A stretch of DNA of 64,000 nucleotides, from the NCBI GenBank assembly GCA_964644075.1, contig CAZXUQ010000003.1, positions 86,570-150,569 on the forward strand, read 5' to 3'. This DNA comes from JAGOMW01 sp964644075 (GTDB lineage Bacteria > Patescibacteriota > Gracilibacteria > BD1-5 > UBA2023). This document shows positions 1 to 10,880 of the stretch, piece after piece (positions within the stretch are counted from its first letter, which is position 1; each line of letters begins with the position of its first letter). Made by a program: the position numbers and the translations under genes. A model generated the notes under the pieces. That model ran no database searches, was not told where the DNA came from, and saw only the letters and a program-made list of their open reading frames with translations.

Positions 1-1
1 C

Positions 2-1858
2 CAAAATAGAGTATATAAAATCACTAATATTGCATGGCTTGCAGAAGAGGTTCGTGTTCAAATTGTAACAGAGTTTCGAGAAGTTATGAATGATCATTCT
101 GCTGATTTGAAGTATGATTACTACCTAGATATAGAAGCAATGGCTGATTATTATGATTGCGATCCTTGAATTCTTGAACAATTTCTCCGCAATGCTTTTC
201 AATACTTATGAGAGAAATTAGAAAAAATAAAAGATATTAGGACTCTTTGAGAAGAGGAAAAATTATCTATACGTCGCTATGTGCAAGATTGAATCGATGA
301 GAAAGAAAAGAAAAGGAGAAGAAGAGAGATGGCTACTCAGCATAACGTGAGTGTACATACTATATGAGCTTTGACAGCCTGGAAATTATGAGATGATGGT
401 AGTATATCTCTCTGAAAACATCATGTAGAATTAGAAGTGCCACATGTGAACACTCTTACTACAAAAGAAAACACAACAATTCATATTCTAGACTGAGACT
501 TGATCGATACGAGTTTCATATATGAGCTTGCAAATGAATTCAATCTTCGTGATAATGATCAAAGAAAATCATTTTTAGCAGATGTTTTTGACTGTTTTCC
601 AGAAGCAACAATTGACGATATAAAAAGAATACTTCCAGAGTTTCCAGATGATGCGGACCATTTAAATGAAAGAAGAAGTGGTGAATGAATGTGAGCTCTT
701 GTAAATTACAATAATGAGATTAAAAATAAATGGCGACAGAAACTAAAAGAATTTATCGACCAAAATACCGATCCAGCTAAGAGAAAGGGGATGAAAGTGC
801 TTTGCCTTCCTGGCATTGAATGCCTCGAAATTCCTCTCTATCTAGAACTTTGATTTCTTCCAGAGAATATTGTTTGAGTGGAGGCAGGTATAGTGAGAGG
901 GAAAAAAGATCCTGAAATTATAGAGCGATTTCTATGAAATGCACAAAAATATGGGATACAAGTACGAATAGGAAAGCTTGAGAAAATCTTAGAGACAGAA
1001 GATACAGTCTTTGATGTAGTGAGCTTAGATTTTCTAGGGCCAATATCAGCAAATATTCTTAGTATAGGAGAACGCCTTAGATTAGTGAGCTCGCCGATTA
1101 TTTTAATGAATACTTCGAATAAGAGAGAACAGAAAGATGCTCAATATACGCTTATTCAAGTTGCTCATGCGCAACAAATTTATACTAATGAGTATAATAA
1201 AGATGCTGCACCAGATCTTCAAACGGCTCGTCACTTCTGAAATCAATGAATTTTAACAACCTTTTTTGGCAGAAATGGTATTCCTGATATAACAGACATA
1301 AATAGATTTGATAAAGAATTTACCATAAAAATAAAAGATAGCTTGAGTAGATTTTTAAAGCCAAAGTGATTACCAATTGATACACATTGGCATTATCCTG
1401 ATCAAATCGCATCAGCTATAATAACTCCATTTTCTTATACGTATATCTCTAAAAAAGCAATATCTTCATCAAAAAGATATACCTATCGCTCTTCGATATC
1501 TGCTCAGTGAACAACGTATCTTTCAGATTTTGTACATCTTGAAAATATGATAAACCTACAAGTTCACCCTGCTTTGCAGAAAATTTACGATATTTTATTT
1601 GGTATTTTCTCTGAAGATAGAGATTTTACACAAGTCTGAGTATATGTAACTAATAAAGAATGAAGAGTCCGAAGTCCTATGGATAAAAGCCATCTTAGAT
1701 CAACAGATGGCCTAACATTTTCATACTGAAATACAAAGAAATTTATTTCTTTTAAAGAAGTAATACGTCTTGTTGAGTATTGTTTTTTTCGCATTAATCA
1801 TATAAAAGATTATCATATAGGTCTCAATAGGGAGAATCGTGAACAAATTCTTCCTTAA
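2..1858 (+). CDS. unknown protein with methyltransferase-like core (5' partial)
   Basis: The reading frame is open from base 2 to the TAA at 1856-1858, 618 codons with its start outside the window. More than a dozen in-frame UGAs are read as Gly. Residues from about 264 (KVLCLPGIECLEI) to about 345 (VVSLDFLG) alternate strands and helices like a Rossmann fold: a Gly-rich first strand, an acidic end (VGVEAG) to the second strand, and an SLDFLG segment resembling motif IV of SAM methyltransferases. This is inferred from pattern only. The upstream part is charged, with a basic stretch near residue 100; the C-terminal 270 residues match nothing I know. AT-rich codon use (TTA, AAT, ATA) contrasts with the next gene. 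The stop overlaps that of convergent uvrD. I am sure it is coding and unsure of its function. Confidence 0.8.
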
Positions 1859-4080
1859 ATCTTCTTCACTGGCGCAATCTCTACATTCATCTTTTTCACG
1901 CCGACTCAGGAGAACGCGATATCTGCGACGGCTCATGCGAGTGATACGATCGTACCGACACCATATTGAGCATGCTCTACTCTATCTCCGAGTGCGAAGC
2001 TCGAAGTATCGTTTTTTATCTTTGCTACTTTTGTGGGAAAGGCTTGTTCTCCTGTACTCTTTCGAAAGAGATCATTCATACTCGAAAAACCGCTACCGCC
2101 TCCGCCGAATATACTCTGTGCACTTCATCTATTTTCCTCAGTATGGAGGTATTCGTTCGGGATTTCTTTCACGAATCGACTCTTCGGATTGGCCGAGTAG
2201 TTTCCATAGGTATAGCGCTCATGAGCTCGAGATATATAGAGAGCGTGTTTTGCTCGTGTGATCGCGACGTACATGAGACGACGTTCCTCCTCGATCTCAC
2301 GTGCATCGAGGAGAGTACGAGAGTGTGGGAAAATACCCTCCTCTGCCCCCGCGATAAATACCGTCGGGAACTCGAGACCCTTCGCGAGATGGATCGTCAT
2401 GAGAGATACGTGTCCGTTATCATTTTCTCATTTTTGTTCGTTGTCTCTATCTTGGTCAGTGATGAGGGCGATATCCTCGAGAAATGAAGCCAGGTTTTCT
2501 GGATAGGTCATCCCGTCATAGCGTGATGCCATATTGACCAACTCTTCGAGGTTTTCGAGCTTGCCTTCATATTCATCTTCTCCGTATTCTTCCTTGAGAT
2601 AGGATTCGTAGCTTGTCCTGGTGATGATATTTTTCATGAGTTCTGCTACACTCTCTGTCTTTGAGATATCTCGAAGCATCTTGTAGAGATGGACAAATGA
2701 TCTGATCCCCGTAGCGCCGATCCCAGAGAGTGACTCGAGGATCATCGGTTCTTCGGCGATCTGGGATATATCCATATGTTCACGCTCGAGGATCTCGATG
2801 AAGTTCTCGAGAGATTTTTCTCCGATCTTGCGTCCTGGGACATTGATGATACGCCTGAGACTCGCACTATCGAGCGGATTGAATATAATGCGAATATACG
2901 CAAGAATGTCTTTTATCTCTTTACGCTCATAAAATTTCACTCCACCGTAGACACGATAGGGGATGTTTTTTCGGATGAGAGATTCTTCGAGGAGGCGTGA
3001 CTGACCATTGGTTCTGTAGAGGATAGCGAAGTCAGAGTGCTGTTCACTCGGAGACTCCTTTATTCGAGTTGCGATGAGTTCTGCTTCGTGTTTTTCATCG
3101 AGACCTTCGAGGAGGACTATCTTTTCTCAGAGAGGATTACTCGTGAAAAGTGTCTTCTTCATCTGGTTGATATTGTTTTTTATGACAGCATTGGCTGCTT
3201 CGATGATCACCTGAGTCGAGCGGTAGTTTTCTTCGAGATTGATTACTTTAGCTTCAGGATAGTCGCGTTTGAAGTTCAAAATATTGGAAATATCAGCCCC
3301 TCGCCATGAGTAAATTCCTTGCCAGTCATCTCAGACGACACAGAGATTTTTGGTCTGGCCTGCGAGGATACGGACTGTCTCATACTGGAGCTGGTTGGTG
3401 TCCTGGTACTCATCCACCATGAAGTACTGGAAACGGTTATGGAAGTATTCGCGAACTTCTGCATTATCGAGAATTTGGCGAAAACAGAGGAGGAGATCAT
3501 CGAAATCGAGAGCATTCTCTTTTTTCATCTTCCCACTATAGGCCTTGTAGACTTCGAGGACGATCGAGGAGAAATAACTATCGACCGTCGCACTAAACTC
3601 GATCGGACTCATGCCTTTTCCCTTCGCATCTGATATTATCGCGAGGACACCACGAGGATTGAATTCCTTATCATCGATATTTTGACTCTTCATGATCTCC
3701 TTCACCGTGCGTAGACAATCATCAGCATCATAGATGATGAAGTCCTTTCCATAGCCGATACGGTCGATAAACATCCTGAGAAAAAATGACGCGATCGAGT
3801 GGAATGTCCCGATCGTCGGAAGTCATGGGATGCGAAACGGATTGGTCGGACTGACTTCGATGCCGAGTCGTCGGGCGATACGTTCACGCATTTCTCGGGC
3901 AGCCTTGTTGGTAAACGTGACACAAAAAATGCTTCTCGGATCGATCCCTTTCTCTCGTATCATAGAGACCACTCTTTCAGTGATAGTATGCGTTTTTCCT
4001 GATCATGCTCATGCGTTGATAAGGAGTGGTCAGTTGATAGTTTCTACTGCTTCGCGTTGTGCGGGATTGAGGCTTCACAT
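1855..4080 (-). CDS. uvrD: UvrD/PcrA-type superfamily 1 DNA helicase
   Basis: This 741-residue ATP-dependent 3'-5' helicase of repair and replication restart spans several UGA-interrupted segments in one frame. The Walker A motif (AGAGSGKTHT, residues 23-32) has two of its glycines encoded by UGA. Walker B is VDEYQDTNQLQ. Motif V is TIHLAKGLEFPTVF, and motif VI is RRLMYVAITRAKHAL. A PcrA-like C-terminal tail ends the protein (FALGDRVEHAQYGVGTIV). The chosen ATG (MGSLNPAQREAV) lies at the usual distance from Walker A; an in-frame TAG at 4144-4146 limits any extension. The TAA stop at 1855-1857 shares bases with the stop of the convergent gene. Length and motif order are normal for the family. 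Confidence 0.96.
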
Positions 4081-4172
4081 GTTCGGGAGTATAGAGAAAT
4101 ACGCCAAAAAGTCGAGAAAATTTTTGAAATATTCGGTTTTGTGCTATACTCCTAGTCATAGCTATTTATTAT

Positions 4173-4688
4173 ATGCATTCTCATTCCCTTCCAGATCAAT
4201 TTATTGACGAAGAAAAAGAAGTAGTTCCGCAACATTCAGACTCCATAGAGGCGCATATCTTGTTTATACGGGATTTGAGACTTCTCATAGAGAATGACTC
4301 TACGATACAGAGACTCTATAGTTCATATTTCGAAAAAGAACATGAATGATCATCATGATCAGGAATCCTCGTGAGAGTATACAGACAGTTTTCTCAGAAA
4401 GTACACTTACTCCTCGATGCATATGTTCCTCCTCTTGCCCATGTCTCTTTGCGAGTTGAGCGACTGATCGCGTCTCGTCTCGGATCAGATACTCATATCG
4501 ATACTGAACATAGTCACGCTCGTACCACCTACGAAGAGCTTTGAAGTATGCGTATCTGTGGTATCGATCATGATACGATCAAAACTCTTTTTTTGGCAAA
4601 GAAGAGACTGACGAAAAAGAATGCTCAGAAATGTGCAAGAGCGGTATTCCCTCTTTTTAAAGAACTTCTTATCCAAAAGGCAAAATAA
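4173..4688 (+). CDS. hypothetical protein, 171 aa
   Basis: ATG to TAA with three in-frame UGAs. The protein starts MHSHSLPDQFIDEEKE, is acidic in its first third and basic at the C terminus (FLAKKRLTKKNAQKC). It has no signal peptide, membrane segment or motif that I recognise. It is divergent from uvrD, and the 92 bases between the two starts contain a TATACT box at 4144-4149. Codon use matches the core genes. Function unknown. Confidence 0.7.
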
Positions 4689-4775
4689 ATCTAGACCTTC
4701 TCGTATCAGATTTCTGCTTGCATTTCCCTTCTTTTACGATATACTCGCCGTTAGTTAGTTTTTTCTTCTCCCCCC

Positions 4776-5408
4776 TTGGATCTCGTCAAACTTTTTGGAT
4801 CGCGATCTCGCGTCAAGCTTCTCGAAAAACTCGTCATAGAGGATACTGTTTCTCGCTCTTCGACAGGGTTCTTTATCCGTGAACTCTGTCGTGATACTGA
4901 TGAGCAGATCAACGCTGTACGTCGTGAGCTCATGAACCTCGAACACCTCGGGATCCTCAAGTCCTATGAACAAAACAAGAAAAAATATTACTCCATGAAC
5001 CGAAATTGTCCGATCTATGAGCAGATCAAGGATATGTTCCTCAAGTCATACAATGTTATGACTCCGATAAAAGAGTTTTTTAAGTGACGCAAAAATCTCG
5101 ATCTCGTGACGATTTCTGAGAGTATTCTCGATTTTCGCAATGAATCTACCAATAATATCGTCGATATATTTATCATCGGAGAGCTCGATAAGATCGAGTT
5201 CAATAATTTTCTCGAAAAAACATTTTTCGGAAAGAAGGTGAAATATGCGATCATGAGTCTCACTGACTTCACCAATCGTCTCGAATACAACGACAAACTC
5301 GTCCTCTCTATCCTCGCTCAGAAAGGGAATATCTTCATGAAAGATCGCCTCGAGATCGAGTGACGAGTCGAGTGAAAACTCAGAGAGATGAATATTTTCG
5401 CAAAATAA
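4776..5408 (+). CDS. winged-helix transcriptional regulator with C-terminal nucleotidyltransferase-like domain
   Basis: 210 residues. Residues 1-90 form an ArsR-like winged helix: VKLFGSRSRVKLLEKL, then a recognition-helix region INAVRRELMNLEHLGILKS and a wing (YEQNKKKYYSMN). The remainder (VDIFIIGELDKIEFNNFLEK) resembles the minimal nucleotidyltransferase-like domain that often follows such a helix in archaeal and candidate-phyla regulators. Helix-turn-helix DNA binding is well supported; the effector is unknown. The start is a TTG, because no ATG or GTG lies between it and the upstream stop. The last 15 codons follow a UGA at 5361-5363. A short gene follows 8 bases after the stop. Confidence 0.82.
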
Positions 5409-5416
5409 TTTTTTCT

Positions 5417-5608
5417 ATGAGACAAATTACTGAAGCATTTTCGCCACTTTCTGATCGAGTAAAAAAATTCAGTAATTGAGCTGTCGAACTTGCTTGCAAT
5501 TCAGTACGTCTCTTCATCTATATCCTCGATGGTTCTCATGGAGAACAACCATCCCAAAGAAGCTCCTGAGATGGTATCGCGATAATCACATGAAAAAATC
5601 TTCAATAA
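5417..5608 (+). CDS. small hypothetical protein, 63 aa
   Basis: Begins MRQITEAFSPLSDRVKKF and ends TAA directly in front of a perfect terminator palindrome, with UGA codons in frame. A pyrimidine run (TTTTTTCT) touches the ATG, as at many starts in this window. It lies 8 bases behind the winged-helix regulator and is probably co-transcribed with it. No domain recognised. Confidence 0.5.
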
Positions 5609-5632
5609 AATCCTCCGATCGGAGGATTTTAT
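5609..5632. terminator. bidirectional terminator
   Basis: The perfect 16-base palindrome TCCTCCGATCGGAGGA (5611-5626) is flanked by A-run and T-run, so it can stop transcription from both sides. It sits between the convergent ends of the 63-aa gene and the epimerase-like gene. Confidence 0.85.
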
Positions 5633-6378
5633 TATGCGCTGTATTTCTCGAGAAATGTGAGAGCCTTTTTGAGGTTTTTCTCCACGGCTTCATCATCTCC
5701 TGCATCGAGTGTACGAGGGTCTACATCCAGAGCAAATACTCATGTATATCAGGCTTCCTTCATGCGGATGAGGAGACTCTCGAGTGGCATATTTCCCTCT
5801 CCTGGGAAGAGTCCTGTTGCTTCCTCGGTCTTGTCTGAGAGGTACGTGAGCGTGATCGTATTCCCGAGGAGAGTAAACGTCTTCATGAGATCGACTCCAC
5901 TCTCAGGCTCGACATTGGCAATCGAAAGCGCAGTATGTTCGGTGATTTTTTTGATCGTCTCAGGGCGTGCGTCGCCATACTCTGAGATGACGAAGAGCCA
6001 TGTCTTCGGAGGTGCATTGATGATATTGATCGTGACGGATGGATACTTCGCCATGAGAGTGCGTATACCATCTCCGAACCAGTCTTTGTCTCGGTCGCTC
6101 CTGTGTGGAGGATGGAGACTCACGAGTGGGATGCCGAGATCACTCGCGAGTGCGAGGACGACCTCTATTTGTTTTTTATTTATACGGCGCTCTGGTGCAG
6201 TGATGCTCTCGATGCGGAGATCATGGCGAGTCATGAGCTCATCGAGATACCCAGCATCGATCGTATCGAACTGTGCGAAGTCGACAGAGAGATCGAGCCC
6301 TGAGAGTCAGGCACTTTTCGCGAGGCGAAAAATCTTGTCGAGGGAGTATCAGGAGAGTGAACGAGTGGAGAGAAGCAT
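5632..6378 (-). CDS. TIM-barrel sugar phosphate isomerase/epimerase-like protein
   Basis: 248 residues. It looks like the AP endonuclease 2/xylose isomerase-like TIM barrel family: an N-terminal strand (LLSTRSLSG), a second (GLSGLDLSVDF), LVSLHPPHRS, then INIINAPPKTW, LSIANVEPESG and the closing FALDVDPRTLDAG. Family members isomerise sugars or act on abasic sites with metals held by Glu, Asp and His. The NVEPE and ALDVDP segments are at the right places for metal ligands. The substrate cannot be told. The start ATG is the first in frame; UGA = Gly occurs in the N-terminal 50 residues. Transcription ends at the shared palindrome at 5611-5626. Confidence 0.82.
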
Positions 6379-6383
6379 AAAAT

Positions 6384-6472
6384 AGTCTAAGTCTAAGAAT
6401 AAAGTTAATAGTGTTACTATATTAGTCTGATTTGTACAAAAAATCAATTCTTTCCGATCTTAGACTTAGACT
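6384..6472. repeat. short-word inverted repeat element
   Basis: AGTCTAAGTCTAAGA (6384-6398) is matched exactly by its reverse complement at 6458-6472, 59 bases apart. Each arm is itself a tandem of the 7-mer AGTCTAA. It lies between the resolvase-related gene and the epimerase-like gene and is not followed by a T-run. It has the same architecture as elements at 60527-60616 and 63857-63940. Confidence 0.8.
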
Positions 6473-6494
6473 TTCTTCTTTTTACTCTTCTTCT

Positions 6495-6884
6495 TTATCG
6501 TTTCTCACTTCCTATACGATATTCAGCAAATCGTACACGTTTGTGATCGACGATATATTTGATCATTTCTTCATTTCTCGAGAGCTTGGCATTGCCACTT
6601 TTGAGTTCGAGAAAGATGATTTCCCTGAGTCTTCACTCTGAGAGTCCGTCAAATATGATATAGTCGCAGGCTTTCCCTGTAAATACCATGTCTTTCGGGG
6701 CAAATGGAAAATCAGGAAGCGCTGGGAGGATCTTTTCGTAGAGTTCTCATATGATCTGGTTTTTCGATCACTTGACCGCATCTCGACGGATAGATTTGTT
6801 CTCGAAGAGTGAGAGTATGCGCATGAGTGCCATACCGAGGATGAGCCCGAGGAGTGCTCATACGATGAGAGTGGTGATATCCAT
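6495..6884 (-). CDS. membrane-anchored Holliday junction resolvase-related nuclease
   Basis: 129 residues. An N-terminal hydrophobic helix (residues 1-25, MDITTLIV then ALLGLILGMALMRIL) is followed by a domain with the PD-(D/E)xK pattern: CDYIIFDGLS, then EIIFLELKSGNAKLS, where the E-L-K is the catalytic signature. This is the arrangement of the predicted secreted/membrane endonucleases distantly related to archaeal Holliday junction resolvase (COG4741). Several UGA codons are in frame. The position of the membrane helix puts the nuclease next to the membrane, so a role in handling imported DNA is possible but is inference. Confidence 0.78.
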
Positions 6885-6937
6885 TTTGACTTTTTAGGCT
6901 TTTGCCATACTATCCTTCTCACGATAAAAATCAAATT

Positions 6938-7600
6938 ATGCTCAGACTGATCGCCACTCACGATCCTCTTCTGGAGGAAAAATATATCGAAACCCTCGGC
7001 CTCGAGAAAAAAGAACCAACACCACTTGGAAATGTTTACCAGAAATGAGGATGGATCCTCGTTGCCCTCGATCGTCCTCTCTCGAGTGAGGATGGAGCTA
7101 CTCTTGCTGAGACATTTCTCCCAGATAGACTCTACCTCCCATACGCTGGAGAGAGTCTCGATGTCGTGCACGAGATCGGAGATGTGATCGCGCCCAATGT
7201 GTTTCTCTCCTATGATAGTGCGATCGAGCGCAGCGAAATCACCGAAGAAAATCACGATACAATCGCATCAAATCCCAGATTTCTCGAGATTTTCGATGAG
7301 CAAAAAGACTACTACGTCGAGGACTATGGACTCTCTATCGGTGGTATCGTCGTCGACTGAGTAAAAGAGTCTATCAGTGATGACCTCGCGACCAAGCTCA
7401 TGAGCGTCTATGAGGCTGATGTCTACGTGAGAGAGGATCTCTCGTCGGCTCTCGATATCGTGAGCGAAGACGAAGTCCCGACGCTGATCCTCATGGGGAT
7501 CGTACGTGGGAAATCTCATCCCAAACATGTAAATGTCGATCCATATACACTCGTCACTCGCAATATGATAGCGACGATCAGGCTCATGGAGGAAGAATAA
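6938..7600 (+). CDS. hypothetical protein, possibly nucleoside phosphorylase-like
   Basis: 220 residues from ATG 6938 to TAA, with UGA = Gly at two places. The order of segments (LYLPYAGESLDVVHEIGDVI, GLSIGGIVVDGV, VYEADVYVREDLSSALDIV, VPTLILMGIV) recalls the purine nucleoside phosphorylase/MTA nucleosidase fold, where an early strand is followed by IGDVV and a late acidic helix precedes a final strand. The match is loose and no catalytic residue can be named with confidence. It diverges from the resolvase-related gene and ends in front of a terminator. Confidence 0.75.
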
Positions 7601-7608
7601 TCACTAAA

Positions 7609-7633
7609 AAATCCCAGATTTAACTGGGATTTA
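7609..7633. terminator. bidirectional terminator
   Basis: AAATCCCAG and CTGGGATTT form a nine-base stem with a short loop and T-rich flanks. It lies between the 220-aa gene (plus) and the tRNA-Gln gene (minus). Confidence 0.8.
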
Positions 7634-7645
7634 TTTTATTACTGA

Positions 7646-7719
7646 TGGCTGGGGTACTAGGATTCGAACCTAGGGTGCCGGATTCAGAGTCCGGAGCCTT
7701 ACCGCTTGGCGATACCCCA
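7646..7719 (-). tRNA. tRNA-Gln (CUG)
   Basis: Reading the minus strand, the acceptor arm TGGGGTA pairs with TACCCCA. The anticodon loop is CTCTGAA with anticodon CUG, the T arm contains GGTTCGAATCC, and the 3' CCA is encoded. The TGGGGTATCGCCAAG start is typical of bacterial tRNA-Gln. It is the last gene of the minus-strand run that starts near 14.4 kb. CUG reads only CAG, so a UUG partner should exist elsewhere. Confidence 0.95.
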
Positions 7720-7791
7720 AAATAGAATCGGAGTAATAAAACGGAGGGATTTTATAGAAAGTTTTTACTTTTGCAAGAAAATATATGTCTT

Positions 7792-8334
7792 TTAAATCCC
7801 ATTCCTTTTTGCTAGTTTAATTTCACTTTTTCGTGGCAGGTGTCTTTTATGAGATTTTTCATATGCAGTCATGGCTATATGGTAGATCTTATGATTCCCA
7901 AATATTGATAAAAAATCAGATACCTGACTTTCCCAATATTGATTTATGATCTGTAAAAATCCGTTAGTATTATTCGGATCTTGCAGTTGCTTTTCTGTTT
8001 CTTTGAAAATTTCTTCTACCTTTTGGGATAGAATATCCATATTGAGCGAAAATCACTCTCTTTTTGCTATATTCTCTATTTGCCGTGTATATTTTCTTCG
8101 TTCTTTTGGTATAGTAAAAGTATGACTTATGAAGTCTTTTACCGCTTTTTTGATACTTCCTGGAATACCTTTTAACTCATCTAGTATAGAATCTATTTGA
8201 ATAGAAATAGATCTAAAATCTTCAGGGTACATTCTGCGATTAAGAGGGTTTCATGTAACTTCCCTTACTTGTTGTATTACCTGTACTCATAGCGTTTCTA
8301 CAGGGCCTACAGGGGTAAATGTATTTATTCCCAT
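7792..8334 (-). CDS. hypothetical helical protein, 180 aa
   Basis: Continuous from ATG 8332-8334 to TAA once UGAs are read as Gly. It starts MGINTFTPVGPVETLG and is rich in Ile, Lys, Gln and Glu, with probable amphipathic helices (LSQKVEEIFKETEKQLQD). There is no signal peptide or membrane span. AT-rich codon use differs from its neighbour rel. No family recognised. It starts 11 bases downstream of the small membrane protein gene. Confidence 0.78.
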
Positions 8335-8345
8335 AATGTTTAAGA

Positions 8346-8585
8346 TTATTTATTAGGAAGGGTGAGTCATCTCGGATCCATAAAGCCATCAAACGCTCCA
8401 AACGGGTAAGCAGCTCATGCTCATATGAGGATCATCCCGATGAGTGATATCGCGACGATCGTGCCATTGGATCCGAGGTACTGGTTTGCCCATCACCACT
8501 CTCAGGTAAAGTTATAGATCTGATAGCGATAGCGTAGTATGGCCACACCGAGAGCTATGAGGATGAGTCAGAGGATGAGTTTCAT
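8346..8585 (-). CDS. small two-TM membrane protein, 79 aa
   Basis: MKLILGLILIALGVAILRYR gives one membrane span, and TIVAISLIGMILIGAGAAYP gives a second. At least six Gly are encoded by UGA, so the gene is invisible under code 11. It starts 8 bases after the rel stop and is surely in the same transcript. Function unknown. Confidence 0.8.
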
Positions 8586-8593
8586 AGAGAGTA

Positions 8594-10840
8594 TTATTGT
8601 ATAGAGATGAGTTTTCCCTCCATGAACTCTGGTATATCAAAACGCAGACGTTCGATGAGGCGCTCATAGAGGTAATAGTCTTCCTCGTCACTATGGAGGG
8701 TAAAATGATCGAGAACTCTATCTCCTGTGAGGAGTTCTGTCGAGACTGACTCGATGTCGAGATTTGCCTGATAAAAAATATCAGTGAGTTGGCGCAAGAG
8801 ACCTCTCCTATCCTGAAATATCAGGTCGAGTGATATCCTGATACCATCGACTTTCATCGAGCTCCATCGTGCAGGGATACGCCGTGCGAGCGAGACACGC
8901 TTCATGTTCTCACAGTCGAAACGGTGAATATTGACGATCCCTTTTCCGATCGCTCCGACGATTTTCTGTCCTGGTTTTGGATCACAGCACGCTGCCATAC
9001 GATGAGGGATATTGCGCTCTTTTCCGATGATCACATGATCGAGCGCATCGAGTTCGCTTTTTCCTGTTTTCTCTCATTTTTTCTCATCTTTTTTCTCGAT
9101 TGTTTTTTCCTCGAGTTCGAGTTCTTTAAATCGTACATCATTGATCGATCTGAGGATACTCGTCGGTTTCCGAGAGAGGTTTCCGAGCTGGACGAGGACA
9201 TCTTCTTTTTGTTTGGTATCGAGGTTTTTTCCATCGATATTTTTGAGGAGAGAGAGCTCTTTATCGAGTCCACGTCCGTAGTTTTTCTCGAGGTAAGCGT
9301 TCAGGATAAATCTTCATTTTTCGATAAAAAATGAGCGCTCCTCACGGTTAATAAACTGTCTGATATGTTCACGAGCTTTTGGAGTCTTGACGAAGGAGAG
9401 CCATGTCGGATTGGGTTTTCTATGCGGGTCTGTCACGATCTGTACACTCTGACCGTTATGGAGGGCTGAGTCGAGCGGTACGACCTGACCATTGACCTTT
9501 GCGATCGTGAGTTCATTTCCCACTCGACTATGGATCGCATAGGCAAAATCGATCGGTGTTGCTCATTTTGGCAGTGTGATGATGTCACCTTTCGGTGTGA
9601 ATACAAATATCTGATCAGAAAAGACATTCATGTCCATTTCCTTCATAAATTCTCATCCTTCGAGGGTATTTTCGACGATTTTCTTGATCGTCTGGACCCA
9701 GTAACTGTCTTTGGATTTTACGCTTGATCATTTTTCTGCGTATTCGAAGTGGGCGGCAACTCAGATTTCTGCCTGGATATGCATCTCTGGAGTACGGATC
9801 TGGATCTCTGTCGGCTGGGAGCGCACCTCTGGAAAAAGACCGACGACAGTGGTATGGAGTGACTGGTAGCCATTTTCTTTCGGGAGGGCGATATAGTCCT
9901 TAAACCGCTTTGGCATCGGGACAAATATATTATGGAGGATGCCGAGTACCTCATAACACCTCGGGATATTTTCTGTGATGATACGGATCGCGAAGAGGTC
10001 GTAGAGGTCACGTGCATGACTATAGCTATATTCTTTGCGCTGGAGTTTTTTGTAGATACTGTAGGGAGCCTTGATACGGTAGGAAATATCGATGATTGGC
10101 ACACTCTCTGGGATCATCTTTTTGATGATGTTTTTCGCTTCTGAGACAAAATACTCTTGCTCTTCTCTGAGACTCGCGAGCTCTCAGGTGATCTTCTGAT
10201 AGGCATCTGGATGGAGTACATGAAAACACTCTGTTTCGAGCATTTCCTTCATACGAAATATACCGAGTCGGTCAGCGATCGGAGCGTAGATATTGAGTGT
10301 TTCGAGGGCGATACGTTCACGTTTTTTGGGATCTGGGTGAGCACTGAGAGTTTGCATATTATGCAGACGATCAGCGAGTTTTACGATGATGACGCGGAGG
10401 TCCTCGACCATCGCGATGAGCATCTTACGGAGACTCTCTATCGTGCGCTCTTCTCCACGATACTTGATGGCGGAGAGTTTCGAGAGTCACTCACAGATCG
10501 ATGCGACTTCATCACCGAACTTTTCTGATATTTCCTTCCGATCAAATGCAGTATCCTCGATCACATCATGGAGGAGACATGACTGGAGTGTGACGAGGTC
10601 AGGTTTCAGATGGAGCAGGAGAAAACACGCCTCGATCGGATGGATGATGTAGGGATCTCCACTCTTGCGCATCTGACCATGATGCGCTCCTCTGGCGAAT
10701 ATATATGTATCCCACAGGGTTTTCTCGATCTCCTCCTCATGGACACGTATCATATATCCACTGACTTCGCGGATGAGCTCTCGCATCCTCGTATCACAGT
10801 GGGTATAGTCTATCTCGGGGATGATAGGAGTCTCTGACAT
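8594..10840 (-). CDS. rel: bifunctional (p)ppGpp synthetase/hydrolase (Rel/SpoT family)
   Basis: 748 residues with all four Rel domains in order. The HD hydrolase begins with HHGQMRKSGDPYIIHP and LLHDVIEDT. The synthetase has RIKAPYSIYKKLQRK, RDLYDLFAIRI and ALPKENGYQSLHTT. The TGS domain has VFTPKGDIITLPKGATPIDF. A C-terminal zinc-finger and ACT region has AACCDPKPGQ and RRGLLRQLTDIFYQA. It makes and degrades the starvation alarmone. Both active sites look intact. In-frame UGAs break it into five pieces under code 11. A TAATAT box (10847-10852 complement) ends 6 bases before the ATG. It heads a group with the small membrane protein and the 180-aa gene. Confidence 0.96.
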
Positions 10841-10846
10841 GCTCCT

Positions 10847-10852
10847 ATATTA
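10847..10852 (-). promoter_or_regulatory. -10-like TAATAT box, leaderless spacing before rel
   Basis: On the minus strand TAATAT is followed by six bases (AGGAGC) and the rel ATG. Transcription from this box would start at or near the A of the start codon. Confidence 0.45.
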
Positions 10853-10880
10853 GCAGAAAAAGAGAAAAAAGGAAAGGATT

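Noticed and set aside
1839..2487. Plus-strand ORFs of up to 170 codons over uvrD, and similar ones over rel, pheT, gatB and dnaA
   Set aside because: They are reverse-frame shadows of conserved genes and have biased Arg/Ser or Phe/Leu composition.
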